From Pelosinus baikalensis (GTDB taxonomy: Bacteria; Bacillota; Negativicutes; DSM-13327): a stretch of 64,000 nt of DNA. The notes below the pieces were generated by a model. The model made no database searches. It had not been told where the DNA came from and saw nothing but the letters and a program-made list of their open reading frames with translations. Each line of letters starts with the position of its first letter. The first letter of the stretch is position 1. The stretch covers positions 29,548-93,547 of the forward strand of contig NZ_JAJHJB010000022.1 of assembly GCF_020819555.1 (NCBI RefSeq), given 5' to 3'. This document shows, piece after piece, positions 1 through 9,120 of this stretch. Made by a program: the position numbers and the translations under genes.

Positions 1-550
1 GCACCAACGCCCCTACTGCACTTCGAGGGTCAAGAATCAGATTCACTTTAGCCACATTCGCATATACACTCACAACGCTGCCGACAAGTCCCTGAGGAGT
101 AACTACAGGCATGTCTTTAGCAATACCATCAGCAGTTCCACGATTAATAATAATCGTACTTGTCCAGCTTCCAGGATCACGCCCCACTACTGCTGCTGTC
201 ACTAAATCAAACTGTGGTGCCCCTTTTTTATACTCTAACATGCCTCGAAGGCGTGCATTCTCTGCCATAATTTCAGTCACATTTAAATTACTTTGACGAA
301 GATTTTCATTTTCTATCCGCAGCGCTTTGTTATCACGATAGGCCGTCATCAATTCTCCGGTGGATAAGCCAATATTACGAAAGGTAAATCCAACATTGCT
401 AACAACAGATTGAACAGGCGCCAACACAACAGTAATTGTTTTCTCCATAAAGGCAAACTTATATTTACCCTGGGCGAGAGAGCTAGCCAGCCAAAGGACG
501 AGTAACACAGCCACTAATAAAATGGCCATTTTTCTGTGAAACAAGCGCAC
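1..550 (-). CDS. mreC: Rod shape-determining protein MreC (3' part outside window)
   Basis: MreC is a periplasm-facing scaffold that links the MreB filament to cell-wall elongation enzymes. The reading frame is open from a GTG at 550 to the window edge, so only the N-terminal ~183 residues are present. The GTG is preceded by an AGAGGAG ribosome site. After a short basic start there is one membrane segment (about residues 9-27), then a coiled-coil-like stretch (NENLRQSNLNVTEIMAENAR) and the start of the beta domain with GRDPGSW and TPQGLVGSV, all typical of MreC. It directly follows mreB, the usual mreBC order. The absent C-terminus cannot be judged. Confidence 0.93.
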   Translation of the reverse strand, partial: MRLFHRKMAILLVAVLLVLWLASSLAQGKYKFAFMEKTITVVLAPVQSVVSNVGFTFRNIGLSTGELMTAYRDNKALRIENENLRQSNLNVTEIMAENARLRGMLEYKKGAPQFDLVTAAVVGRDPGSWTSTIIINRGTADGIAKDMPVVTPQGLVGSVVSVYANVAKVNLILDPRSAVGALV

Positions 551-574
551 TGGTGTAATCTCCTCTCTATCCCA

Positions 575-1609
575 CTATCCCAACTTTTTGGGAGACATTA
601 GCACACGTTTTAATAAATCTATACTTTCCAGGGCTCGCCCAGTACCCATACATACACATAAGAGAGCATCTTCAGAAATATGCACTGGCATACCTGTTTC
701 TCTACTTAAAAGCCGATCAAGACCTTTTAATAAGGAACCACCGCCCGTCATTACAATACCTCGATCCATAATATCAGAAGCCAACTCTGGTGGTGTTTTC
801 TCCAGCGTAACTTTAACAGCTTCGACAATGCTCATTACAGGCTCACTCAAAGCTTGTTGCACTTCGCTGGCTTTAATAGTAAGTGTTTTAGGTAAACCAC
901 TTACTAAGTCTCGTCCTCTAATTTCCATCGTTTGATCACTAGGAGGAATAATTGCCGCCCCAATCGTTACCTTTACTTCCTCAGCCGTACGCTCACCAAT
1001 CATCAAATTATAAGTACGCTTAATATATTGTATAATCGCTTCATCCATCTCATCGCCACCCACGCGAATGGAACGGCTGGTAACAATTCCGCCGAGAGAA
1101 ATAACAGCTACTTCTGTGGTGCCGCCACCAATATCAACCACCATATTGCCCGTGGGTTCATGAACAGGTAAACCAGCTCCAATAGCTGCAGCCATAGGTT
1201 CTTCAATTAAATAGGCTTCTCTCGCCCCCGCTTGAATCGTTGCATCAATTACCGCACGTTTTTCTACTTCCGTTACTCCCGAAGGCACGCCCACAATTAC
1301 ACGAGGGCGAATAAAGGATTTCGAATCGATGGATTTGCGAATAAAATATTTTAACATAGCCTGAGTCACATCAAAATCTGCAATTACACCATCTTTTAGT
1401 GGTCGAATCGCCACTATATTACCAGGAGTACGACCGATCATTTGTTTCGCTTCTTCTCCAACTGCCAATACCTCCCCAGTATCTCGCTGAATCGCTACCA
1501 CTGATGGTTCGCTCAGTACAATTCCTTTACCTTTTACATGCACTAACGTATTGGCAGTGCCAAGATCTATACCCATATCTCGGGAAAATGATCCAAAAAA
1601 ACTCTTCAT
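575..1609 (-). CDS. mreB: Rod shape-determining actin-like protein MreB
   Basis: MreB is a bacterial actin that polymerises under the inner membrane and directs lateral wall synthesis. The 344-residue product has the normal family length. The phosphate-1 motif MGIDLGTANTLV is at residues 12-23, and the second nucleotide loop (VVDIGGGTTEVAVIS) and the adenosine motif (MTGGGSLLKGLD) are present. It lies between radC and mreC on the same strand with short gaps, the classic maf-radC-mreBC order. Nothing unusual is seen. Confidence 0.97.
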   Translation of the reverse strand: MKSFFGSFSRDMGIDLGTANTLVHVKGKGIVLSEPSVVAIQRDTGEVLAVGEEAKQMIGRTPGNIVAIRPLKDGVIADFDVTQAMLKYFIRKSIDSKSFIRPRVIVGVPSGVTEVEKRAVIDATIQAGAREAYLIEEPMAAAIGAGLPVHEPTGNMVVDIGGGTTEVAVISLGGIVTSRSIRVGGDEMDEAIIQYIKRTYNLMIGERTAEEVKVTIGAAIIPPSDQTMEIRGRDLVSGLPKTLTIKASEVQQALSEPVMSIVEAVKVTLEKTPPELASDIMDRGIVMTGGGSLLKGLDRLLSRETGMPVHISEDALLCVCMGTGRALESIDLLKRVLMSPKKLG

Positions 1610-1664
1610 ACTATATAGCCCCTTTCAATAAGCAAGTACATATTGATCTTGCTACTTAACAAAT

Positions 1665-2366
1665 TCATTCTATTATTCCCTTTTCTTTAAGACTAACATA
1701 CTTGTTATCGCCTATAATTATATGATCAAGGACAGGAATTTCTAAAATTTTCCCTGCATCAACTAATTTTCGAGTTAGGCTAACATCTTCCGAGCTAGGA
1801 GTAGGATCTCCACTGGGATGATTATGTGCCAAAATAACAGAAGCCGCTGAATGATTAATAACCTCGCGAAATAATTCACGGGGATGCACAATCGATGCAT
1901 TTAAACTGCCAATGGAAATAGTAGGAGTCGCTATCACATGATTTTTGGTGGACAAGAGAATTACAATAAAATGCTCTCGTGCTTCATAGCGTAGTCTGGC
2001 CATCAATAAATCAACAGCATCCTGAGGAGAACGAATGATTGCTCTTTGTTCTGCTGCCGCTCCATTTAAGCGTTTGCCGAGCTCAATGGCAGCAACAAGT
2101 GTCACTGCTTTTACTGGACCAATCCCTTTGATTTTACTTATTTCTTGAGGACCAAGACCAGAAAGAGCAGTTATACCTATCTCTTCATACTTTTTTAACA
2201 GCCTTTCCGCTACGCGCAAAACAGAATCATTTTTTGTACCAGTCCTAAGCAGTATAGCCAACAAATCTGCATTGCTTAAAGCCTGAACACCTTTCTTCAG
2301 CATTTTCTCCCTTGGTCTTTCCTCTTGAGGCAATTCTTTTATCATAAGCGGCTTATTGTCATTCAT
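1665..2366 (-). CDS. radC: RadC/JAB-domain protein
   Basis: RadC family protein of 233 residues. The N-terminal part has helix-hairpin-helix-like repeats (LGPQEISKIKGIGPVKAVTLVAA, about 71-93). The C-terminal part is a JAB/MPN metalloprotease-like domain with the metal motif HNHPSGDPTPSSED (H181, H183, D187). The family was once linked to DNA repair, but its biochemical role is unsettled. The start overlaps the maf stop by four bases (ATGA), so the two are translationally coupled. This neighbourhood with mreBC is conserved in Firmicutes. Confidence 0.93.
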   Translation of the reverse strand: MNDNKPLMIKELPQEERPREKMLKKGVQALSNADLLAILLRTGTKNDSVLRVAERLLKKYEEIGITALSGLGPQEISKIKGIGPVKAVTLVAAIELGKRLNGAAAEQRAIIRSPQDAVDLLMARLRYEAREHFIVILLSTKNHVIATPTISIGSLNASIVHPRELFREVINHSAASVILAHNHPSGDPTPSSEDVSLTRKLVDAGKILEIPVLDHIIIGDNKYVSLKEKGIIE

Positions 2367-2932
2367 AATAACTTGACACCAGCCTTTTTAAGTAATTCAG
2401 ATAATTTATTTAATGGCAGACCTACAACATTAGCATAACATCCATTGATGCTCTCCACAAAAAGCGCACCCATACCTTGAATCGCGTATGCACCTGCTTT
2501 ATCCATAGGCTCACCTGTTGTGAGATATGCTTCAATTTCCTCAGCCTTAATATCCCCAATCTTCACATTGGTAACAACAAAATCATTCCAAATTTCCTTT
2601 GCCGTTACAACAGCAATTCCTGTAATTACTTGATGCTCTTTACCTGCTAGGGAAGTTAACATACGTCTTGCATCATTTTTATCCACAGGCTTACCATAGA
2701 CTTGTCCATCCAGTACTACGATGGTATCAGCCCCAATCACCACATCATGAGCCTGTACTTTCGAAAATACATCCAAAGCCTTCTCTTTCGCTTGTAAGAC
2801 CGCTAACTCATGAGGGGGCACAGCTTGCGCATTATCCTCGACAACCCCACTAGTCATTACTACAAAATCACAACCAACCTGGGTTAACAGATCACGACGG
2901 CGGGGCGATGCTGATGCCAAAATAATCGTCAT
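2363..2932 (-). CDS. maf: Maf-like nucleoside triphosphate pyrophosphatase
   Basis: Maf proteins hydrolyse non-canonical or modified NTPs (dTTP/UTP class) and have been tied to septum control. The substrate motif SASPRRRDLL lies at the N-terminus, with further family motifs GADTIVVLDGQVYGKP and YAIQGMGALFVESINGCYANVVGLPL. I place the start at the ATG at 2932, which has GGGAGG eight bases upstream, rather than a TTG six bases earlier. That gives 189 residues. The stop overlaps radC. Confidence 0.94.
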   Translation of the reverse strand: MTIILASASPRRRDLLTQVGCDFVVMTSGVVEDNAQAVPPHELAVLQAKEKALDVFSKVQAHDVVIGADTIVVLDGQVYGKPVDKNDARRMLTSLAGKEHQVITGIAVVTAKEIWNDFVVTNVKIGDIKAEEIEAYLTTGEPMDKAGAYAIQGMGALFVESINGCYANVVGLPLNKLSELLKKAGVKLL

Positions 2933-2957
2933 TAGCAAAACCTCCCATAGATATAAA

Positions 2958-3230
2958 TCAAAGACGACGATACAGCAAAAAAGCTACTACCATACCTAAA
3001 ATACTAATTAAGTTAGGCTGTAAAGCAAAGCCAGCCATAAATCTTATGACATACAAATTAATCGTAACAGGCGGCACATCTAAGACAAGAAATGTTTTTA
3101 CTAAATAGGGAGCAAAGCCAGCTGCTATATCAGAATGAGAAATAACTTCTCCCAAAATACCGCCAAAAACTGCACCAGTAAGCAAAAATAGTATAAACAT
3201 ACCATATCCATTACTTTTAGCGCCTCGCAA
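2958..3230 (-). CDS. DUF4321 small membrane protein
   Basis: A 90-residue protein with about two membrane segments (FILFLLTGAVFGGILGEVI and the C-terminal FALQPNLISILGMVVAFLLY). It resembles the DUF4321 family, found beside maf/radC/mreB in many Firmicutes; function unknown. A TTG at 3230 is favoured as start because GGGGGG lies seven bases upstream. An ATG at 3248 would have no ribosome site. It sits between the Gx-type membrane protein and maf in the same leftward transcript. Confidence 0.75.
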   Translation of the reverse strand: MRGAKSNGYGMFILFLLTGAVFGGILGEVISHSDIAAGFAPYLVKTFLVLDVPPVTINLYVIRFMAGFALQPNLISILGMVVAFLLYRRL

Positions 3231-3293
3231 TATTATTCCCCCCTGCATCTATTATAAGACAGTCTAAATACATATGCTATAGTAGTTATTTAC

Positions 3294-3815
3294 TTATTGT
3301 AATGGTTTTGGCATAGATCTTGGTACCTTTGCCAAAAAGTAAGCCACAGTCATCCCTGTCGCCCAGCCTGTTGGCACTGCCAATAATACTAAATAAGGTA
3401 AATACCATAATAAAGTAAGGCTAGATACCACTAAAGCCGCCATTATCATTTGTGCTACACCATGTATAACGGCACCAATGATACTAATTCCGATAAAAGA
3501 AAAAGTGGAGTGCCAAGCAGTATAAGCATAGGCCATCAATAACGTACTAGCAATAGCACCACTCATACTCATCGCAAAAGCTGGGCCAATAAGAATTCCT
3601 CCAAATAACGATGCTAAAAAAACTCGTATAACTACCACATATATGGCATCACGCCAACCAAAAGTTGCAATCGTAATTAGAGATACAATATTTGCTAGTC
3701 CTAATTTAATTCCAGGTATGGGAAGTGGCAAAGGAATCCAAGATTCTACAATGTGCAGCACACTGGCTATAGCCACAAATAAAGCCATTAGCACCATGCG
3801 TCTCGTATGATTCAT
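3294..3815 (-). CDS. Gx transporter family membrane protein (HepS component I-like)
   Basis: A 173-residue polytopic membrane protein with about five hydrophobic segments and the signature LPLPIPGIKLGLANIVSLI near residues 29-47. It matches the Gx transporter / 'heptaprenyl diphosphate synthase component I' family, which resembles ECF transporter S components and often sits next to rnf operons. The substrate is unknown and the isoprenoid-synthase name is probably misleading. A promoter candidate at 3868-3896 and the rnf terminator just upstream indicate that it starts a new transcript running to mreC. Confidence 0.8.
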   Translation of the reverse strand: MNHTRRMVLMALFVAIASVLHIVESWIPLPLPIPGIKLGLANIVSLITIATFGWRDAIYVVVIRVFLASLFGGILIGPAFAMSMSGAIASTLLMAYAYTAWHSTFSFIGISIIGAVIHGVAQMIMAALVVSSLTLLWYLPYLVLLAVPTGWATGMTVAYFLAKVPRSMPKPLQ

Positions 3816-3867
3816 AATTTATCAGCCTTTGTTATCTACTTTACCGCCTTGTCGGTTAGTCTAGATT

Positions 3868-3896
3868 ATTTTACCGCAAAAACCCTTAACATGCAA
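3868..3896 (-). promoter_or_regulatory. Sigma-A-type promoter for the Gx-maf-radC-mre transcript
   Basis: On the minus strand TTGCAT (3896-3891) and TAAAAT (3873-3868) are separated by exactly 17 bases. The site lies between the rnf terminator and the Gx gene start at 3815. It is predicted from sequence only. Confidence 0.5.
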
Positions 3897-3910
3897 ATGA
3901 GATACATATA

Positions 3911-3942
3911 AAAAACCGCAGAAGATTTTTTCTTCTGCGGTT
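3911..3942 (-). terminator. Terminator of the rnf operon
   Basis: An 11-bp perfect stem (3914-3924 with 3932-3942) is followed on the minus strand by TTTTTATAT, 16 bases beyond the rnfB stop. Confidence 0.88.
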
Positions 3943-3957
3943 AATTAGTAATTTTTT

Positions 3958-4830
3958 CTATTTTGCGCAAGATGCACAAGCAAGAGCCGTACTTGCTTCA
4001 TTTTCTGTACCAGGCACAATCCCTGTTACAAAAGGACGAATCGCCTTTGTCGGGCATTTACTTAAGCATACAGCATCTGAACATTTTTCTTCGCAAATCT
4101 TAGCATCTACAATAGCCAAATTATTCACCATCTTTATCGCTTCATATGGACACTGACGCATACAAAGGGAACAGCCAATACAAGCAACACTACAGGCTTT
4201 TTTTGCTACAGCACCTTTATCTTTTGAGTTGCAATTTACACGAACTCTTGCCCCAACAGGCATAAGAGAAATAACTTGTTTAGGACATACGCTAACGCAT
4301 TTACCGCAGGAAGTACACTTCTCGGGGTCAATAATAGGTAAGCCTTCTGGACTCATACTCATGGCATCAAAAGGGCAACTTTTAACACAGGTGCCTAATC
4401 CTAAACAGCCATATTTACAAGATTTTGGTCCGCCAAAAAGCAAGTTGGCAGCAACGCAATCTTCTACACCCGTATATGCATAGGATCTTTTAGCCTTATC
4501 ATGAGTACCTGCACATTGCACTTGAGCAATTTGTGGTTCCATGGGAGCGGCAGCTTTACCGGTAAGCTCAGCAACAAGCTTTGCTACTGCATCTTTGCCT
4601 GGTGAACACAAATTCGGTGCTACATCAGGATTGAGTACAACTGCCTCAGCATAAGCCATACAACCAGCAAAACCACAGGCACCACACTGCCCTTTCGGCA
4701 AAACATCCTCTACGATATGGATGAGCGGATTAACCTCGATGGAAAACTTTTTGTTAGAATAAGCCAATAGAAAACCAAAAAATACCCCCAGAGATGTCAA
4801 TACGATCAATATCAATATTGGTGTACTCAT
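3958..4830 (-). CDS. rnfB: Rnf complex subunit B (ferredoxin-type Fe-S protein)
   Basis: RnfB brings electrons from reduced ferredoxin into the Rnf complex, which drives export of Na+ or H+ while reducing NAD+. This 290-residue protein has an N-terminal membrane anchor (about 4-24), the Fe-S domain with C49, C52, C57 and C75 (CGACGFAGC), and a C-terminal polyferredoxin part with several CxxCxxCxxxCP motifs (TSCGKCVSVCP, IGCSLCMRQCP). It ends the rnfCDGEAB set and is followed by the terminator. The order is standard for Firmicutes. Confidence 0.96.
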   Translation of the reverse strand: MSTPILILIVLTSLGVFFGFLLAYSNKKFSIEVNPLIHIVEDVLPKGQCGACGFAGCMAYAEAVVLNPDVAPNLCSPGKDAVAKLVAELTGKAAAPMEPQIAQVQCAGTHDKAKRSYAYTGVEDCVAANLLFGGPKSCKYGCLGLGTCVKSCPFDAMSMSPEGLPIIDPEKCTSCGKCVSVCPKQVISLMPVGARVRVNCNSKDKGAVAKKACSVACIGCSLCMRQCPYEAIKMVNNLAIVDAKICEEKCSDAVCLSKCPTKAIRPFVTGIVPGTENEASTALACASCAK

Positions 4831-4849
4831 TTTTCATCACCTTCTATCA

Positions 4850-5431
4850 TTATAGTGTGATCATTCCCGAAAAACCAAAGAATGACAATGCCAACATTCC
4901 TGCCAAAATGAAAGAGATACCCAGTCCTTCCAAGGATTTTGGTACATCTGCATATTGTAGTTTTTCACGCAGGCTAGCCATTAAGATTAGAGCCAAAGCA
5001 AATCCGACTCCAGAGCCAATTGCAAGTACGAAACTTGTCATAAAACCATTATGAGACTCAGCATTAGTAATCGGCACGGCAATTACAACACAGTTAGTCG
5101 CAATCAACACAAGATAGATTCCCCACATATTATATAAAGCTGGGGCATGCTTTTTAATAACCATTTCTAGTAATTGTACAAGCCCGGCAATCAGTACCAC
5201 AAATGTTATTAACATGAGTACTTCCAACCCAAGGGGGTGAAGAACATAATTATATACTGCCCAGGCAAGCAAAGTACTTATTGTCATAACTGACGTAACT
5301 GCCATCCCCATACCAATTGAGGCGTTGAGATTCTTCGATACACCGAAAAAGATACATAAGCCTAAAAACTGAGTCAACACCATATTATTGGTAATTGCCG
5401 AAGCTACAAATAATTTTAAATATTCCTCCAT
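4850..5431 (-). CDS. rnfA: Rnf complex subunit A (membrane)
   Basis: A polytopic inner-membrane subunit of 193 residues, homologous to RnfE/NqrE. RnfA and RnfE form an inverted pair carrying an intramembrane [2Fe-2S] centre; the conserved LGLCIFFGVSK and ATNCVVIAVP segments hold the relevant cysteines. It overlaps the last base of rnfE and lies 19 bp before rnfB, consistent with one operon. Confidence 0.95.
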   Translation of the reverse strand: MEEYLKLFVASAITNNMVLTQFLGLCIFFGVSKNLNASIGMGMAVTSVMTISTLLAWAVYNYVLHPLGLEVLMLITFVVLIAGLVQLLEMVIKKHAPALYNMWGIYLVLIATNCVVIAVPITNAESHNGFMTSFVLAIGSGVGFALALILMASLREKLQYADVPKSLEGLGISFILAGMLALSFFGFSGMITL

Positions 5432-6060
5432 TATGCATCACTCCCTTGCTTAGCCGCCTTTAATTTATCTTGGTGTTGACCAATCAAATTAAAGCTAGCA
5501 ATCATGAGCCCTATGATAATAAATCCACCTGGTGGCAAAATCATAATGAGCGCGGGGTCATAAGACGCCCCGAAAACTTGAATGCCCATTAGTGTACCAT
5601 TACCAAATAGTTCACGGACGATGGCAATGAATACCATGGCACCAGCAAAACCTGCACCCATTCCCAGGCCATCCAAAAATGATAGAAAAACAGGATTCTT
5701 AGCTGCAAATACTTCTGCCCTAGCTAAAATAATCGCAAACACAACAATAAGATTTAAATAAAGATAGAGTTCCTTATATATATCTGGAAGGTAAGCTTGT
5801 AATGTTAAAATAAGCACTGTAACAATCGTGGCAATGGACGTAATGTATACAGGAACCCGCACTTTAGGATTAACCCATTTACGAAAAATGGATACGACTA
5901 CGTTATTCGCAGTGATAACAAACATAACTGACAACCCCATGGCCAATGCATTATAGACATTGGAAGTAACCGCCAATGCCGGACACAAACTTAAGGCAAG
6001 GCGGAATATGGGGTTCTGATCAAATAACCCTTTATAAAAGATGTCCCATAAATTCTTCAT
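5431..6060 (-). CDS. rnfE: Rnf complex subunit E (membrane)
   Basis: A 209-residue polytopic membrane subunit related to RnfA/NqrD. It has the family N-terminus (DIFYKGLFDQNPIFRLALSLCPALAVT) with the cysteine used for the intramembrane iron-sulphur centre. I place the start at the ATG at 6060 (MKNLWDIF), which has GAGG eight bases upstream; an in-frame GTG at 6069 is less likely. The 3' end abuts rnfA. Confidence 0.94.
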   Translation of the reverse strand: MKNLWDIFYKGLFDQNPIFRLALSLCPALAVTSNVYNALAMGLSVMFVITANNVVVSIFRKWVNPKVRVPVYITSIATIVTVLILTLQAYLPDIYKELYLYLNLIVVFAIILARAEVFAAKNPVFLSFLDGLGMGAGFAGAMVFIAIVRELFGNGTLMGIQVFGASYDPALIMILPPGGFIIIGLMIASFNLIGQHQDKLKAAKQGSDA

Positions 6061-6070
6061 ATTCAGCACC

Positions 6071-6637
6071 TCACTTCTTTTTGTCGGCTGTAAAAGCAGA
6101 TACTTCTTCCACAGCTTCCTTAATTCCTTTGGTCACAGCACGAGAAGTAATCGTTGCTCCAGTTAACGCCTGAATATTTTTATCACTAGGAACTTTTACT
6201 ACTTCTAAATTTTCAGCTGCTTTGCCAGCAAATTGCTTACGAAAGGCTGGCTTTTCAGCTTTATCCCCAAGACCTGGGGTTTCCTTATGACTTAGAATCG
6301 CATAATCGATAATTTTGCCATCAACAGATACAGCAGCCAACATTTTTATAGCGCCAGCATAACCTTTACTTTCAGCTGGTACAACATATGCAATTACTTT
6401 ACCATCTTTTAGTGCTGCATACCAGCCTGTTTTACCTTCAATGGCTTTAAAATCCTGGGCATCAGCAACGAGTGCCTTACGTGCCTGATTATCAAGCTGG
6501 ATCCTTGTCTTAGCAGCAATTGGTGCCGTTACGGCATAAGTGCCTGCAATTACTGCGCTTGAAAGCAAACAGGCAAGTGTAAGATTGATACCTACTTTAA
6601 AAACGCTATCATTTTGTTCATGTGCATCATGTGCCAT
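6071..6637 (-). CDS. rnfG: Rnf complex subunit G (covalent FMN)
   Basis: RnfG is a periplasm-facing subunit that carries FMN covalently on a threonine. The 188-residue product has one N-terminal membrane segment (about 17-40) and the flavinylation motif TGATIT at 159-164, with T164 the expected attachment residue. AAGGAGG precedes the ATG. It lies five bases after rnfD. Confidence 0.95.
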   Translation of the reverse strand: MAHDAHEQNDSVFKVGINLTLACLLSSAVIAGTYAVTAPIAAKTRIQLDNQARKALVADAQDFKAIEGKTGWYAALKDGKVIAYVVPAESKGYAGAIKMLAAVSVDGKIIDYAILSHKETPGLGDKAEKPAFRKQFAGKAAENLEVVKVPSDKNIQALTGATITSRAVTKGIKEAVEEVSAFTADKKK

Positions 6638-6642
6638 ATGCC

Positions 6643-7632
6643 TTACCTCCTTGCACCATATTTTACAGGTCTTACTAAACGGTCAATCAGGGGCGTGACG
6701 CAGTTCATCAATAATATTGCATAACATACGCCTTCAGGATAACCGCCCTGCAAACGGATTAGGACAGTAAGAGCACCGGCTCCTATAGCAAAAATAATTT
6801 GACCCTTAGTAGTAATTGGAATGGTTACCATGTCTGTCGCCATGTAGAAAGCACCCAAGATAAGACCTCCAGACATCATATGAAGAAGTGGATCTCCACC
6901 AAATGCAGCAGTCAAAGCTCCTACAGTACCAATCATGACTACAGGCACCTGCCATTTGATATAACCTTTATAGATTAGATAAATTCCACCTAAAAGGAGA
7001 AGAATTGCTGAAGTTTCTCCCATACTACCAGCGCGCTCACCTAAAAACAAAGACTTGTACATGGTAGCTTGATCACCGAAACTCGCTACAAGTTTTTCGT
7101 ACCCTTGCAGTTTTAGAATCCCTAAGGGAGTGGCTGATGTTAGCCCATCCACTTTACCAACCATATCTCGTGATATTGGCCAAGTAGTCATAGCAATCGG
7201 CCAGGATGCAAGAATAAATGCACGCCCAATAAGAGCAGGATTAAAAATGTTAAATCCTAAACCACCCATAGTGTGTTTTGCAACAGCAATAGCAAAAATG
7301 GACCCCGCCAGCGGCATATACCACGGCAATGTTGCAGGAATATTCATTGCAAGCAGCAAACCTGTTAAAAAGGCACTGCCATCTCCTATAACCATAGGCT
7401 TATTTTGCCATTTTAAAATTAAGTATTCGGTTACTACTGCGGCAACAATGCAAATAACTAGATTAACAAATGCAGGCATTCCGAAATTAAAGATTGAGAA
7501 AAGTGCTGCAGGCGCTAGCGCTGCGTTAACGCTCCACATAATCTTTGAAATTGATTCATCACACCGGATGTGGGGTGATGCCGAAACCATTAAATTATCT
7601 ATTTCTATTTTTGTTTTTGCTTCTATGCTCAT
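6643..7632 (-). CDS. rnfD: Rnf complex subunit D (covalent FMN, membrane)
   Basis: A 329-residue polytopic membrane subunit homologous to NqrB. The motif LTSATPLG (165-172) marks the covalent FMN site, with T168 the expected residue. The region around GDGSAFLTGLLLAMNIPATLPW is typical. It is placed between rnfC and rnfG with gaps of 12 and 5 bp. Confidence 0.95.
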   Translation of the reverse strand: MSIEAKTKIEIDNLMVSASPHIRCDESISKIMWSVNAALAPAALFSIFNFGMPAFVNLVICIVAAVVTEYLILKWQNKPMVIGDGSAFLTGLLLAMNIPATLPWYMPLAGSIFAIAVAKHTMGGLGFNIFNPALIGRAFILASWPIAMTTWPISRDMVGKVDGLTSATPLGILKLQGYEKLVASFGDQATMYKSLFLGERAGSMGETSAILLLLGGIYLIYKGYIKWQVPVVMIGTVGALTAAFGGDPLLHMMSGGLILGAFYMATDMVTIPITTKGQIIFAIGAGALTVLIRLQGGYPEGVCYAILLMNCVTPLIDRLVRPVKYGARR

Positions 7633-7644
7633 ACAGCCACCTCC

Positions 7645-8967
7645 TTATTTCTTCGCCGCCATTGCTGCATTTTGCGCTTTGGACAATTTAATATAATGAA
7701 CGATGTTACGTTTTGCAGGACATACATATACACAAGAGCCGCACTCCACACAATCCAATAAATCATATTCTTCCTTAGCTACTGAATATGCATTGCGTTC
7801 GGCTAATATACTCAGCATGCTAGGCACCAATCCCATTGGACAGGCCTCTACACAACGCCCGCAACGGATACATGGACGCTCTGGACCAATATTAACATCA
7901 GCTTCACTTAGTGCCAGAATACCTGATGTCCCTTTTATAATGGGCACATCAAGAGTACGTTGTGCCATTCCCATCATAGGTCCACCCATAATCACTTTAA
8001 CTGGTACTTCGGTAAATCCACCACACAATGCTACAGCTTGGGCAAATGTAGTACCAATTCGTAGTAATAAGTTTTTAGGTTGCGCAATCGCACCACCAGT
8101 AACAGTTGTTACCCGTTCAATCAATGGGATTCCTTTTTCTACAGCATCTGCAATGGCTACCACAGTACCAACATTTTGAACCACTACACCAACATCCATG
8201 GGCAATCCACCAGAAGGTACATCCGTACCGCAAATTACGCCAATCAATGTTTTTTCTGCCCCCTGGGGATATTTCGTCTGAAGGGGTACTACTTCAATTC
8301 CGGCAATTCCAGTACAGGCTTTATTCATTACAGCAATTGCATCAGGCTTATTTTCTTCTATGCCTATATATCCTTTACTTACGCCCAATACTTTCATTGC
8401 AATTTGCATACCAGTCACGATTCTTTCTGACTGTTCTAACATCACTCGATGATCTGCAGTAAGAAACGGTTCGCATTCTGCTGCATTTAATATAAAAGTA
8501 TGAATCGGTTTTTCTGCAGGTGGAGCCATTTTTACATGTGTAGGAAACGTTGCTCCCCCCATACCAACCATACCTGTTTGACGAATAATTTCCTTAATTT
8601 CTGCTGCCTCTAAGGTTTTCCAATCACGTTGCAGGGGCAAACCTTCTACCCATTCATCTTGCCCATCACTTTCAATGACAACGGACATACAGGTACCAAA
8701 TACTGGATGGGGATACTCAGCAAGCTCTACTACCTTACCTGAAGTAGAGGCATGTATCGGGCTTGAAACGAAAGCCTGAGCTTCAGCTATCACTTGCCCT
8801 TTTTTAATTAAATCCCCAACTTTTACTATTGGTGAACATGGTGCACCAATGTGTTGTCTCACAGGAATAATGACTTTCTCAGGTATAGGCGCAATTTCAA
8901 TCGGTTTACTTGCGGTATACCTTTTACGGTCGTCGGGATGTACACCCCCACGAAAGCTTTTTGCCAT
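7645..8967 (-). CDS. rnfC: Rnf complex subunit C (NADH-binding, Fe-S)
   Basis: RnfC is the peripheral subunit that exchanges electrons with NAD(H). The 440-residue product has an N-terminal barrel-sandwich part (GAPCSPIVKVGDLIKKGQVIAE), a Rossmann-like FMN/NADH region (GMGGATFPTHVK, about 136-146), and two [4Fe-4S] motifs, C366/C369/C372/C376 and C406/C409/C412/C416. GAGGGG precedes the ATG. It is the first gene of the rnf operon; an inverted repeat at 9037-9056 lies in its upstream region. Confidence 0.96.
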   Translation of the reverse strand: MAKSFRGGVHPDDRKRYTASKPIEIAPIPEKVIIPVRQHIGAPCSPIVKVGDLIKKGQVIAEAQAFVSSPIHASTSGKVVELAEYPHPVFGTCMSVVIESDGQDEWVEGLPLQRDWKTLEAAEIKEIIRQTGMVGMGGATFPTHVKMAPPAEKPIHTFILNAAECEPFLTADHRVMLEQSERIVTGMQIAMKVLGVSKGYIGIEENKPDAIAVMNKACTGIAGIEVVPLQTKYPQGAEKTLIGVICGTDVPSGGLPMDVGVVVQNVGTVVAIADAVEKGIPLIERVTTVTGGAIAQPKNLLLRIGTTFAQAVALCGGFTEVPVKVIMGGPMMGMAQRTLDVPIIKGTSGILALSEADVNIGPERPCIRCGRCVEACPMGLVPSMLSILAERNAYSVAKEEYDLLDCVECGSCVYVCPAKRNIVHYIKLSKAQNAAMAAKK

Positions 8968-9036
8968 AATTTCACCCCTCTTAAACTAACTAATGTCATT
9001 TATTTTCCTCAGCCTGCTAAAGGAAGGCTTAATTCA

Positions 9037-9056
9037 AATGAAGGTCTTCCTTCATT
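9037..9056. repeat. Perfect inverted repeat upstream of rnfC
   Basis: AATGAAGG and CCTTCATT flank a TCTT loop between the RseC-like gene and rnfC. No U-tract follows in either direction, so it may be an operator or a weak hairpin rather than a terminator. Confidence 0.4.
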
Positions 9057-9120
9057 AAACCTCGTCCCTCTTATCCTTTAACTTAGCTCTGACCTACAAC
9101 AGATAAAGGCCTTAAAAGCT

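Noticed and set aside
7130..7696. 188-codon plus-strand frame opposite rnfD/rnfC
   Set aside because: Antisense to rnfD with no ribosome site or family motif.
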